Positions 54,841 through 63,851 of a stretch of DNA of 64,000 nt are shown one piece after another. A model generated the notes under the pieces. That model searched no databases. It saw only the letters and a program-made list of their open reading frames with translations, and was not told the DNA's origin. Where the stretch lies: positions 310,001 to 374,000 of the forward strand of contig WYDT01000007.1 in NCBI GenBank assembly GCA_013122435.1, in the 5' to 3' direction. This stretch comes from Chloroflexi bacterium AL-N1 (GTDB taxonomy: Bacteria; Chloroflexota; Chloroflexia; Chloroflexales; Roseiflexaceae). Position 1 is the stretch's first letter, and each line of letters opens with the position of its first letter. Both the position numbers and the translations under genes were made by a program.

Positions 54841-55959
54841 ATGGCTACACTGCGCTGGAATCAGGTGCACGCGTGGCGTCTGTCGCAGCAATCTTTGCAC
54901 GAACGACCCAACTGTGAGCATATGCTCGATGTTGTGGCGCGTATGGGTGGCGCACATGCCCAACTCATGTCGGCAGCAGAACTTTCGCTCTGGGCGCGCG
55001 TTAATGATCTGACAGCGCTCGATGTACAGGATGCGCTCTGGCGCGATCGGATGTTGGTCAAAACCTGGGCCATGCGTGGCACTCTTCATCTTGTCACTAC
55101 AGCCGATTTCCCCCTCTACGTTGCACTGTTTAACACATTTACACACTATCGCCGAGCGAGCTGGCTCAAGTATCATGGTGTAACGATTGCTGAGCTTGAA
55201 GCCATTATTGAGGGCGTCCGGTCCACGTTGAGCGATGCTGGATTGACCCGTGAACAACTGGCAGAAGCACTCGCAGACCAAACCAACACGCCAAAGTTAC
55301 GCGAGTTGCTACAGTCTGGTTGGGGCGCTTTGCTAAAACCTTCGGCTTTTCTCGGCGATCTCTGCTTTGGCCCCAACCAGGGTCAACAGGTCACCTTTGT
55401 GCGTCCCGCTGCATGGCTTGCAACGACACAACCGTCGGATGAACAACAGTCCCGAGAGACGGTGATACGCCGTTATCTCACAACCTACGGCCCGGCGACC
55501 AGCGACGAACTGGCACGTTGGTTTGGAATGGAAGTCAGTGCTGCGAAAAAGCACCTGCGCCTCCTTGGAAGTGCGGTGGTCGAGATTGATGTCGAGGGAT
55601 GGAAGGCATGGCTGTTGGCGGCTACGCTTGAGCAGATGGATGATCTCTCGGTTTCGGGGGTAGTCCGTCTCCTGCCCCACTTTGATCCCTACACTATTGC
55701 GGTGGCGCGGCATCACCAGTACCTCATGCCAGCCGAACATAAGACGCGAGTCTATCGCGCACAGGGGTGGATCTCGCCCGTTGTGCTGGTCGATGGCGAG
55801 ATCGCAGGTGTGTGGAAACACGAGAAGCAACAAAACTATGTGGTAATACAGATCGAACTCTTCGCACCTCCCACAGATCAGGTGCAGCATGGCATCGCAG
55901 CGGAAGCCCACCGACTCGGAACGTTTCTCGAAACAGAAGTTGAATTAGTATACGTTTGA
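54841..55959 (+). CDS. Winged-helix DNA-binding protein (HTH_42 family)
   Basis: 372 residues of the AlkZ/YcaQ-related HTH_42 group: WNQVHAWRLSQQSLHER at the N-terminus, WAMRGTLHLVTTADFPLYVA, then RRYLTTYGPATSDELARWFG with a winged helix. The C-terminal LLPHFDPYTIAVARHHQYLM and YRAQGWISPVVLVDGEIAGVWKH are family signatures. Some relatives unhook interstrand DNA cross-links, which uses a Q-x-Q/D active site not obvious here, so a repair role is only possible. GGGGGAGAAAAT precedes the ATG. A partial copy of its start lies 2.2 kb upstream. Confidence 0.88.
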   Translation: MATLRWNQVHAWRLSQQSLHERPNCEHMLDVVARMGGAHAQLMSAAELSLWARVNDLTALDVQDALWRDRMLVKTWAMRGTLHLVTTADFPLYVALFNTFTHYRRASWLKYHGVTIAELEAIIEGVRSTLSDAGLTREQLAEALADQTNTPKLRELLQSGWGALLKPSAFLGDLCFGPNQGQQVTFVRPAAWLATTQPSDEQQSRETVIRRYLTTYGPATSDELARWFGMEVSAAKKHLRLLGSAVVEIDVEGWKAWLLAATLEQMDDLSVSGVVRLLPHFDPYTIAVARHHQYLMPAEHKTRVYRAQGWISPVVLVDGEIAGVWKHEKQQNYVVIQIELFAPPTDQVQHGIAAEAHRLGTFLETEVELVYV

Positions 55960-56059
55960 TCTACCTCATTATACGCTCTGCTCATTTCCCTTTAATCCCT
56001 TGACTCTCCCACTGTAGGAAGGTGTATCATACCTAAATACACGTAAGGGACAGCGAGTT

Positions 56060-57038
56060 ATGTTTTGTATTGGCGATTTCTCCAGGTTAACACGAGTGTC
56101 GGTTAAAATGCTGCGCCACTATGACGAGATCGGTTTATTACTACCGATCTATCTATGTCGATTCGGCAACGAACTATCGCTACTACGCTGCGGACCAGTT
56201 GCCTCTTCTCAATCGCATTATCGCGCTCAAGGATCTTGGTTTCTCTCTCGATCAGATTGGGCTGCTACTCAACGATCATGTGTCACTCGACGAGATGCGG
56301 GGCATGCTCAAACTGCGCCGTGCCGCAGTTGAACAGACAGTGCGTCGTGAGCAGCAGCGATTGGTGTAGATCGAAGCACATTTTCGCATTATGACTCAGA
56401 CTGAGCACGATCAGTCGTATGATGTGGTGCTTCGTGAAGTTGAGCCACAACTGATGGCTATCATTCGAGAGACAGTGCCCTCGTTCGGTCGGCCTATTGC
56501 CTATCTGTTTGATGAGGTCGAAGCCTATGTGTCCCGGCAACAGGCGCATGCTGTTAGTGGCCCACTTATGGTTCTGCACGATGCTGAATATCGTGCAACG
56601 GATTGTGATATCGAGGTGGCTGTACCGCTCCCCCAGACCATACCAGCGAATGAGCGGGTTGGCGTGTATGAGTTGGCAGGCGCTCTGATGGTCTGTGTGG
56701 TCTATACCGATAGCTATGGTCGGCTGGCGGAGGTGCTGCACACCTTGCTGATCTGGGTCGATGCCAATGCTATGGCGATCACTGGTCCTTTGCGTGAAGT
56801 CTATGTACGCCAACAACCGGGGAATATCATACTCATTCTGGGATGCCGCACAACCGATCAAATGCAGGATAACCTGGGATGTCTGGATTTCCAGATCACA
56901 GGAGAACAGCTTGCTACGCTGAATGCCGTAGCCGATTTTAACATTGGATTTCCGTACAGCTTTTTGCATAGTGATAATGTGCGGAATCTGGTTTTCGGTG
57001 ACTCCTTTGCATTGCTTGATAACCATCGCCACCCATAG
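56060..57038 (+). pseudogene. MerR-family regulator with GyrI-like effector domain, doubly disrupted
   Basis: The start MFCIGDFSRLTRVSVKMLRH and YDEIGLLLP is a MerR helix-turn-helix. A tandem ATCT duplication (56147-56154) shifts the frame, which continues IYVDSATNYRYYAADQLPLL and RIIALKDLGFSLDQIGLLL. A TAG at 56367-56369 replaces an expected Gln in RLV-x-IEAHFRIM. The same frame then encodes a GyrI/BmrR-type ligand domain up to 57038 (VSGPLMVLHDAEYRATDCDI, IPANERVGVYELAG). Two independent lesions make loss of function likely. Intact relatives are multidrug-responsive activators, and the convergent MFS transporter may once have been a partner. Confidence 0.87.
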
Positions 57039-57095
57039 CGCTGGTTACATCAAAGCACTTGATAGCTCCTTCGTCGGGATGTTGTGGCATCCTGG

Positions 57096-58283
57096 CTAGA
57101 GTGCTTTGGTTGTGCGTAAGGTGATTTCGTAGAGGACTATCAGTACGATACCCATGACGCAGAGTGCGGGGCCAACAACTTCGAGATTAACACGTTGTGC
57201 CAGTGTACTGATCAACGCAGGGAGCGCAGCAGCCCCCAGCATCGCGGCACTCACCTGAAACCCGACGGCGTGCATAGCGCGGCCCTGTCCAAGGCGTTGG
57301 GGTGTTTGGGCCATCAGTAGGGGGAAGATCGGTGCGAGGGTGAAGCCCATCAGTGCCAAACCCACGAAGCTGAGCAATGGGATATTTGGTAGCGAGACCA
57401 ACGTGGCCCCGATGATCAGAAACAGCATGCTGGCACGCAACAGGTGATGTTCGTTGAATCGTTCGGTCAGGACGCCAAAGACAATCCTTCCCACCGTTAA
57501 ACTCCCCCAGTAGATACTCACCCATACACCTGCCAGTGCGCCATCTACACCACGGCTTTCAGTAAATAGGGTGTAGGTTAATTGACCGGCGGTTACTTCG
57601 AGACCAGTATAGATGAAAAACAGACAGATATGCAGCCAGACGATGGGATGCTGAAGGGTGACAAAAGCGCTGACCTGCTCAGATGGGGTGTTGTTTTCAC
57701 TCGATGTATGGGATGACTCCCACAGAGAAAGTGTGAAGGCAAAGACCACGGTCATCAAGCTCAGAATAAGGCCAACAACTACATAGCCCCACCGCCACGC
57801 ATAGCCCAGTTGCAGCGGGGTGATCATGATCAGTGGGCCGAGTGTGGCTCCCAGACCATAGCAGGCGTGGAGCCAGTTGATGTGGCGATTGCCAAAGTTG
57901 TTGGCGGCGTAGGCGTTGAGCCCTGCATCGATAGCACCGGACCCGAGTCCCGCCACGACACCACAGATCAGAAACATCCACCAGAATGGTGCGATGGCAT
58001 AGCCAAAGAGGCTGGTCGCCATCAGCAGACTGCTGATGAGGAGCAAGCGCCCCACACCAAAGCGAGCAAGAATGCGTCCGCTATTGAAGCTTGAGACCAT
58101 GTAGCCAATACCAGTGGAGGCCAGGATGGTACCGATAGCGTCAAGCGGTAATCCAAAGGTGGTGCGGAGCGATGGCCATGCAATACCCAATGTTCCATCG
58201 GGAAGTCCGAGGCTGATAAAACCAAGGTAGGCAATCAGAAGGAGGACAAAACCTGGACGACGTTTTAATGTTGCGACAGACAA
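57096..58283 (-). CDS. MFS transporter
   Basis: 395 residues with 12 predicted helices and the MFS motif A region in the loop after helix 2 (SGRILARFGVGRLLL). The layout (GLPDGTLGIAWPSLRTTFG, YMVSSFNSG, GSGAIDAGLNAYAA) resembles the FucP/sugar-like MFS subgroup, so a sugar or drug substrate is possible. The start is TTG at 58283, preceded by AAGGAG six bases upstream; no ATG or GTG fits better. The stop lies within a long inverted repeat (CAAAGCACT … AGTGCTTTG) shared with the convergent MerR gene end. Confidence 0.88.
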   Translation of the reverse strand: MSVATLKRRPGFVLLLIAYLGFISLGLPDGTLGIAWPSLRTTFGLPLDAIGTILASTGIGYMVSSFNSGRILARFGVGRLLLISSLLMATSLFGYAIAPFWWMFLICGVVAGLGSGAIDAGLNAYAANNFGNRHINWLHACYGLGATLGPLIMITPLQLGYAWRWGYVVVGLILSLMTVVFAFTLSLWESSHTSSENNTPSEQVSAFVTLQHPIVWLHICLFFIYTGLEVTAGQLTYTLFTESRGVDGALAGVWVSIYWGSLTVGRIVFGVLTERFNEHHLLRASMLFLIIGATLVSLPNIPLLSFVGLALMGFTLAPIFPLLMAQTPQRLGQGRAMHAVGFQVSAAMLGAAALPALISTLAQRVNLEVVGPALCVMGIVLIVLYEITLRTTKAL

Positions 58284-58346
58284 AGACGATCTCCTTCAGA
58301 TTAACTCAATGCTTCCGGATGCTTGACTATATAGAGTGTATCAGAT

Positions 58347-58553
58347 CTATTGATTTGCTGTCTTAATGTGTTGTGGCCAACGTACAAAAAGATGGATCAA
58401 TGCGCCAATGACGTTTGTGAGTACAATGATCAGTCCCCATATCAGCCGATCATTAGATTGGGTTTCGTTCTGCACACAATCGATGAGCATCCAAACCCAG
58501 AAGACAGTACTGGCAAGCAGTGTAAAAAGAATTGTAATTTCACCAAGGCCCAT
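58347..58553 (-). CDS. PLDc_N-type small membrane protein
   Basis: 68 residues with two helices; FWVWMLIDCVQNE and then RLIWGLIIVLTNVIGALIHLF is the pattern of the phospholipase D N-terminal membrane domain found as a free protein. GAAGGAGG precedes the ATG. The role is unknown. It is 64 bases upstream of the MFS gene on the same strand. Confidence 0.85.
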   Translation of the reverse strand: MGLGEITILFTLLASTVFWVWMLIDCVQNETQSNDRLIWGLIIVLTNVIGALIHLFVRWPQHIKTANQ

Positions 58554-58756
58554 ACTATACCTCCTTCAAAAATAGCGTTTTAGACCAAAGTCGGATATCG
58601 CGACATTATACGGCATGTCTTAATCATTTATTATCAGGCAAGTGAACTCGTACATCAAGAGAATTACATTTGATACAGGGCTCGTAGCAGTGTACAATTC
58701 TCACTAGACTAAACCAACACAATCATGTACTCTTTGGTCGTCGTGCGGTGAGATTA

Positions 58757-59878
58757 ATGCACATCCTCTTTCTCGATCCATTCCATGGTGGCTCACATGC
58801 AGCGGTCTCTGTGGGCTATGCACAACACAGCCAACATGATCTAACGTTGTTGACGCTTCCTACCGATGGTGGTTGGCGCTGGCGTATGCGTGGTGCAGCT
58901 ATCACACTGGCGCGACAACTGCGGACATTGGTGGCTGAACAGGGTACTTTGTTTGATTTGATAGTGACGACAGATATGCTCGATCTGGCCACCTTTCTGG
59001 GCTTGACCCGTGATCTGACAGCAACCATACCAACCGCGATTTATTTCCACGAAAATCAGCTTACCTACCCCTTGCCGCAGGAGCGCAAGCGCGATCTGTC
59101 GTTTTCGTGGATTAACTATACCAGTGTGGTGATAGCCGATGCGGTGCTGTTTAACTCCGAGTTTCACCGTCGTGTATTTACCCAATCGCTGGTTGGTCTC
59201 TCCGGTCGTTACTATGACCACCAGGAACTGGATTTAATCAAACAGATCGACGCTAAGTCACAAGTGCTTGCGCCGGGGATTGATCTCGTACGTTTTGACC
59301 AGTACAAACCGACCTCCGTTTCACATGCTGCCGAGGAGCACGTGCCAATCATCTTATGGAATAGCCGTTGGGACTACGATAAACAGCCGCATGCGTTTTT
59401 TGACGCCCTTGCTACGCTTGAGGCCCGTGGTGTCGATTTTCGCCTGATCGTTGTGGGAGAATATATCGATCCAAAAGCCGAGGAATTTATTGCTGTACGC
59501 GAACGGTTTGCCTCGCAGACACTGGCCTGGGGGTATGTAGAAGATAGTGCAGAATACGCGCGGCTCTTGTGGCAGGCCGATATTGTGGTAAGTGCGGCGA
59601 TACAAGAGTTTTTTGGTATTGGTTTAGTTGAGGCAATGTATTGTGAATGTGTGCCGATTGTGCCGCGCCGCTTGAGCTATCCGAGTCTTATTCCTGAGCA
59701 CTATCACAGTGATTGTCTGTACGAAAGTGAGCGTGGGCTGGTCGATAAACTGCAGTTTGCCATCGCCAATCTTGCGAAACTCAAAGCGCACGACTTTCGT
59801 GGAGTTGCGGCGCCTTACGACTGGAAGCAGATCGTGCAACAGTATGATGAGATGTTTGCAGCGGTCAGTCAGCGATGA
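58757..59878 (+). CDS. Queuosine-tRNA mannosyltransferase homologue (DUF3524/GTDC1-like)
   Basis: 373 residues from the ATG at 58757, after GGTGAG. It begins MHILFLDPFHGGSHAAVSVG, then HENQLTYPLPQERKRDLSFS and FNSEFHRRVF, the signature of the DUF3524 N-terminal domain. A GT4-type C-terminal half follows (ILWNSRWDYDKQPHAFFDAL, VVSAAIQEFFGIGLVEAMYC with the E-x-x-x-x-x-x-E motif). The animal homologue attaches mannose to queuosine in tRNA-Asp; for bacterial members the acceptor is inferred. No tgt or que genes are in the window. Confidence 0.85.
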   Translation: MHILFLDPFHGGSHAAVSVGYAQHSQHDLTLLTLPTDGGWRWRMRGAAITLARQLRTLVAEQGTLFDLIVTTDMLDLATFLGLTRDLTATIPTAIYFHENQLTYPLPQERKRDLSFSWINYTSVVIADAVLFNSEFHRRVFTQSLVGLSGRYYDHQELDLIKQIDAKSQVLAPGIDLVRFDQYKPTSVSHAAEEHVPIILWNSRWDYDKQPHAFFDALATLEARGVDFRLIVVGEYIDPKAEEFIAVRERFASQTLAWGYVEDSAEYARLLWQADIVVSAAIQEFFGIGLVEAMYCECVPIVPRRLSYPSLIPEHYHSDCLYESERGLVDKLQFAIANLAKLKAHDFRGVAAPYDWKQIVQQYDEMFAAVSQR

Positions 59879-59917
59879 TAGAGCCTGCGGATTGATCGAT
59901 TTGTGGCGGTGTAGCTA

Positions 59918-60160
59918 TTAACGGCGGCGTAAGGGACGACAACAATCACAATTTGTCCCATGAATAGTCGTTGTAGGGCGTGTTGAGTTAGTCGGTGTCG
60001 ATGGTAGCTTTTGTCGTTGCACATGGAAGGTGCCCGGTGTACGTGGACACAGATCATGACAGATGGGACACTCTACCGGCGGCCAATCGGCCATCTCACT
60101 CGAACGTAATTCCTCGATGTCAATATCACATATCGCACACGTATAAATATAGAGTGGCAT
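59918..60160 (-). CDS. FmdB-type zinc-ribbon protein
   Basis: 80 residues. It opens MPLYIYTCAICDIDIEEL, and the second pair CPICHDLCPRTPGTFHVQR completes the zinc ribbon of FmdB-like regulatory proteins. A Thr/Pro-rich linker leads to CDCCRPLRRR. AAAGGTGAG precedes the ATG. It is divergent from the CobW gene, whose metal-related role may be linked. Confidence 0.85.
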   Translation of the reverse strand: MPLYIYTCAICDIDIEELRSSEMADWPPVECPICHDLCPRTPGTFHVQRQKLPSTPTNSTRPTTTIHGTNCDCCRPLRRR

Positions 60161-60233
60161 AATTTCTCACCTTTCGGAATTGATGTGGTAATTCTCTTCT
60201 ATTATACAGTTACCTGTACATAGGGGTTGTTGT

Positions 60234-60300
60234 TTGACATAGAGGCTGTAAATATTGTAAGATACCTCCTTTAATGATACTATATATCATTAAAGGAGGT
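60234..60300 (+). promoter_or_regulatory. Promoter with a 16-bp palindromic operator before the CobW gene
   Basis: TTGACA (60234-60239), an 18-base spacer and TAAGAT (60258-60263) make a promoter. Immediately after it a perfect inverted repeat has arms at 60264-60279 and 60285-60300 with five bases between. Its core, TTTAATGATA and TATCATTAAA, resembles Fur/Zur-family boxes. It overlaps the expected start point, so a bound repressor would block initiation. As RNA it would also form a hairpin covering the leader. Confidence 0.6.
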
Positions 60301-60330
60301 CTTTTGTATTTGATTCACAAAGGAGCTATG

Positions 60331-61542
60331 ATGATACAGCGACCAAACACCCGCAAACGTCTTCCCGTGACAGTGCTTTCGGGGTTTCTCGGTGCTGGAA
60401 AGACCACACTGCTTAACCATGTGCTCACACAACGCCATGGATTACGAGTAGCTGTCATTGTGAATGATATGAGTGAAGTCAATATGGATGCCCAACTTGT
60501 ACGTGATGGTGCAGCGGCCCTGAGCCGTACTGAGGAAAAACTTGTTGAGATGACTAATGGGTGTATTTGTTGCACTCTACGCGATGATTTACTCAACGAA
60601 GTGGCACGTTTGTCGAAGGAAGGGCGTTTTGACTATTTGCTCATTGAGTCAACAGGCATCTCTGAACCATTACCAGTTGCGATGACGTTTACTTTTCCGA
60701 TAGCTGAAGGTCAGACGCTGGCTGATGTTGCCTATCTAGATACCATGGTGACAGTTGTTGATGGCGCAACATTTTTACAGAATTATGTCTCTGCACGTCA
60801 TTTGCAGGAGGAGGGGTTAGCCACAGGAGAGGATGATACACGTACACTAGCACAACTGTTAGTGGATCAGGTAGAATTTGCAGACGTGATTATCATCAAT
60901 AAAGTCGACCTTGCTCATGCTCGTGATCTTGAGCGGCTGGAAAATGTATTACACCACTTAAATCCCGAAGCTCGACTCATTCGTACAAGTCAGGGGGAAA
61001 TTTCTCCACAGGATATTTTGGCGACAGGTCGGTTTGATCTGGAAAAAGCTCAAAACTCTCCAGGTTGGCTAAAAGAACTACAAGGTGAACACATCCCTGA
61101 AACAGAAGAATATGGGATTAGCAGTTTTGTATATCGTGCTCGTCGACCTTTTCATGCCGAACGCTTGATGAATGTGTTGCACTCACAAGTATTGAAGCAG
61201 GTTCTACGATCCAAAGGCCCAGTCTGGCTGGCATCACGTGTCAATCAAGCAGTTAACTGGTCGAAGGTTGGTCGTTACGTCTCACTTGAACCGGGGGCCC
61301 ACTGGTTAGCTGTGTATCCGCGTGAAGAATGGGTTCAGACACTTGCACTGGATCAATATCTTGTGCGATACTGGGACGATACAGTTGGTGATTGTCGTTC
61401 AGAAATTGTGTTTATCGGTCTCCACATGAATCAATCAGACATTACGGCTGCTCTTGATCAGTGTTTACTCACTGACGAAGAATACCAACTTGGACCTGAT
61501 CAATGGGCTTTTTTTCCTGATCCATTACCTCACTGGGAGTAA
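60331..61542 (+). CDS. CobW/COG0523-family metallochaperone GTPase
   Basis: 403 residues from the ATG at 60331, which leaves a proper gap after AAAGGAG. The P-loop is GFLGAGKT (18-25). The metal-binding CxCC motif is GCICC (78-81), followed by the G3 region and IINKVDLAH (G4). The C-terminal CobW_C domain (GISSFVYRARRPFHAERLM … HMNQSDITAALDQCLL) is complete. Members with a Zur-like operator supply zinc to essential enzymes in zinc shortage, and the operator here supports that. Which protein receives the metal is not known. Confidence 0.92.
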   Translation: MIQRPNTRKRLPVTVLSGFLGAGKTTLLNHVLTQRHGLRVAVIVNDMSEVNMDAQLVRDGAAALSRTEEKLVEMTNGCICCTLRDDLLNEVARLSKEGRFDYLLIESTGISEPLPVAMTFTFPIAEGQTLADVAYLDTMVTVVDGATFLQNYVSARHLQEEGLATGEDDTRTLAQLLVDQVEFADVIIINKVDLAHARDLERLENVLHHLNPEARLIRTSQGEISPQDILATGRFDLEKAQNSPGWLKELQGEHIPETEEYGISSFVYRARRPFHAERLMNVLHSQVLKQVLRSKGPVWLASRVNQAVNWSKVGRYVSLEPGAHWLAVYPREEWVQTLALDQYLVRYWDDTVGDCRSEIVFIGLHMNQSDITAALDQCLLTDEEYQLGPDQWAFFPDPLPHWE

Positions 61543-61589
61543 CTCACATTATCCTTCAACTCTTGTCCTTGATGTGGTATCAAGCGTCG

Positions 61590-61736
61590 GAATGACGACC
61601 ACGATTCAATGTCTGGACAGCCTTCTCATCAAAACAACCCATGAGATGTTGGGGATTATCGAAGTGGGCATACCAGGACACAGTCGCTTCCATCGCTTCG
61701 ATAAACTGAGACGTCAAATAAAAATACACTACTGAC
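61590..61736 (-). mobile_element. IS630-type transposase remnant
   Basis: Read leftward, about 45 codons encode FIEAMEATVSWYAHFDNPQH and LMGCFDEKAVQTLN. This resembles the start of the DDE domain of IS630 transposases, where CFDEK holds the first catalytic Asp. Both ends are lost in stops. A weak, short match, noted from memory. Confidence 0.4.
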
Positions 61737-62231
61737 GAATTTGCCAGAGTGTGAATGGCTTTGTTGCAACAACAGGCACATGGTTTCCGGCGAGAGGTGC
61801 TCCCTACGGACTTCAGCGATACATGCGTGTGCGAAGATTTTAACTCCTTCGCACATTCATCTCATCTCTTATCTGGTGATAATGATGCGCTCAAAATCTG
61901 GAGCATAGGTTGATCTCCTCAGACATAAGTGTGTCGTTTCCTTCATTATTCGTACCGACATTTAAAAATATACTCTAATATAAGCTGCATTAATTCTTTT
62001 TTTTAGCTAACATAATTATTGATATTTTGCGAAATTTTTAACTAGTTACTTAGTATACACGGCTCTATATAGTATGAAACGCCTGATTTGGATTTGAGTG
62101 GGTAATTCTCGAGAGAAGTAACTGCGGTTGAAAACGCTGGACAAACGTAGATGAGACACGCAGAGAATCACCACAAGCGCTGTCGATTATTTAGAGTAGG
62201 GTACGTGGATTTTTAGTTGTGATACAACTGA
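61737..62231. other. Gap without recognised genes
   Basis: It contains a perfect 9-bp hairpin TGTGCGAAG/CTTCGCACA (61828-61836 and 61847-61855) and AT-rich sequence near 61960-62060. No gene was seen. Confidence 0.5.
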
Positions 62232-62618
62232 TCAGAGTTTCATGATCTTGCGAATACTGACGGCAGCCCGTTCCATCTGCGAGAAAACCAACCCTGGTTT
62301 GGCATGGCGGTGTGCTAACACAATTAATGCCGCTTCGGCACTCAGATTGATCGCTGTTACATAACCATCATCCCCCTCGATAAATGCGCGTTTTAATTGG
62401 CCATGATGTAATTCACCGACTACCTGCTCTCCCAAAGCAATGAGTGCTGCGCCAATACCTGCGATACGGCGTTCTTCGCCTCCATTCGGCAGGTTTGATG
62501 CGATTACAAAACCATCGCTATCAACAATAAGTGAGCCTGTGATGCCCAGCGATGCGGATTGAAAGCGTGACAATAAATCACTTAAAACACCATCAATAGT
62601 GGCATGTTGGTACGCCAT
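62232..62618 (-). CDS. Roadblock/LC7-domain protein (MglB-like)
   Basis: 128 residues from the ATG at 62618, nine bases after AAGGGA; a GTG at 62639 is less likely. The alpha-beta-beta-alpha-beta-beta-beta-alpha Roadblock pattern is clear (GITGSLIVDSDGFVIASNLP, GAALIALGEQVVGEL, AFIEGDDGYVTAINLSAEAA). Such proteins act as GAPs for MglA-type small GTPases in polarity and gliding. No mglA is adjacent, so the partner lies elsewhere. Confidence 0.88.
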   Translation of the reverse strand: MAYQHATIDGVLSDLLSRFQSASLGITGSLIVDSDGFVIASNLPNGGEERRIAGIGAALIALGEQVVGELHHGQLKRAFIEGDDGYVTAINLSAEAALIVLAHRHAKPGLVFSQMERAAVSIRKIMKL

Positions 62619-62711
62619 AGCTGGTCTTCCCTTCGTCACTGCAAAGAATGAATTTACTACAAAACGTCATAATCATACACGTAAGAGGCTATTTAAGCAA
62701 CATATGGCCTA

Positions 62712-63575
62712 TCAAAGCAATCTTGGCTGTTCAAAGGTGCTTTCTAAGCTATTCCATGGTAATGGTGCCACATCAATCAGTTGCTCTAAGCGTTGTTGCA
62801 ACATACGACATAATGTGGGTGACTGACGTTCGTCTGGACAGTGAATAAAATAGTAGATTTGGATACCACTTTGCATCCAGGCACGTAGTCGTTTCGCCCA
62901 CTCATCGAGAAATGGTTCGTTGAGTGTCAGGTTGGGATGTCCAATGTAGCGAATCAAGGCTATGTCGCTACTATACAATGGATGTAATGAGACATCCGGT
63001 TTCCGATCACGTGCCTTTTCGAGATCTTCTTCAGCCCCAGGTAGTGGCCCGGCACGTAGTGGACGTACATCCATCAATACCCGCCCGACATTGTGCTGGT
63101 CAAGCAAATTCATGAGTGTTGGCTCGTTTGGGGAGCTATACCATTCGTGATGTCTGACTTCGACCGATAAGCGATAGGTTGTGGGCCAGGCTTGCAGCCA
63201 TTGTGCGAGATCGTCGATCTGTGTTGCGGTATAGCCTGGCGGGAGTTGTAAGAAAAAAGGACCAAGGCGTTGGTCAAGTGGCGCGACACGTTCTATAAAC
63301 ATACGTGTTGCATCAATGTGGTTAACCAGCGGGCCGTTATGGCTGATTTCACGGGGAATCTTCAAACAAAAGCGAAAGGTCTCGGGTGTTTCTGTGCTCC
63401 AGCGTTTGATCGTATCTGAGCTAGGAATGGCGTAGAATGTCGTATTTCCTTCGACAGTTGTCAAGCGACGGCTATAGAGGTGCAGGAAATCTTTTGATTT
63501 GCTTCCTGCCGGAAAAAGCTCCCCCACCCACTCCTTATACGACCAAACAGCACACCCAAGAAAGAATGGTTGCAT
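62712..63575 (-). CDS. DUF72 (YecE-like) protein
   Basis: 287 residues with a TIM-barrel-like pattern: FFLGCAVWSYKEWVGELFPA, VEGNTTFYAIPSSDTIKRW, FRFCLKIPREISH and GPFFLQLPP are the family's conserved strands. No reaction is known for DUF72. It is close to the Roadblock gene on the same strand, with a 93-base gap. Confidence 0.9.
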   Translation of the reverse strand: MQPFFLGCAVWSYKEWVGELFPAGSKSKDFLHLYSRRLTTVEGNTTFYAIPSSDTIKRWSTETPETFRFCLKIPREISHNGPLVNHIDATRMFIERVAPLDQRLGPFFLQLPPGYTATQIDDLAQWLQAWPTTYRLSVEVRHHEWYSSPNEPTLMNLLDQHNVGRVLMDVRPLRAGPLPGAEEDLEKARDRKPDVSLHPLYSSDIALIRYIGHPNLTLNEPFLDEWAKRLRAWMQSGIQIYYFIHCPDERQSPTLCRMLQQRLEQLIDVAPLPWNSLESTFEQPRLL

Positions 63576-63851
63576 GATATATATCTTACAGTGTATGTAT
63601 CCTCATCTACTGTACCATAGATCTCTATTATTTGCGAGAGTAGAATCACATATATTGCTGCTATTTGTCTATTACCTAGGTATTTTGTATGTCTACGGAA
63701 GCGCTACGGGCGTTTATTACAATCAAAATTACGTTATTTTGCCGATGTATACAGTAACTGCTCAAAGTATGCTGTCTGATAAGTTTTGATGGGGAATGTT
63801 GTGAGGATAGCTCTATTGTTTCAACACAAGTAGTGTAAAGGAGAAATTATA

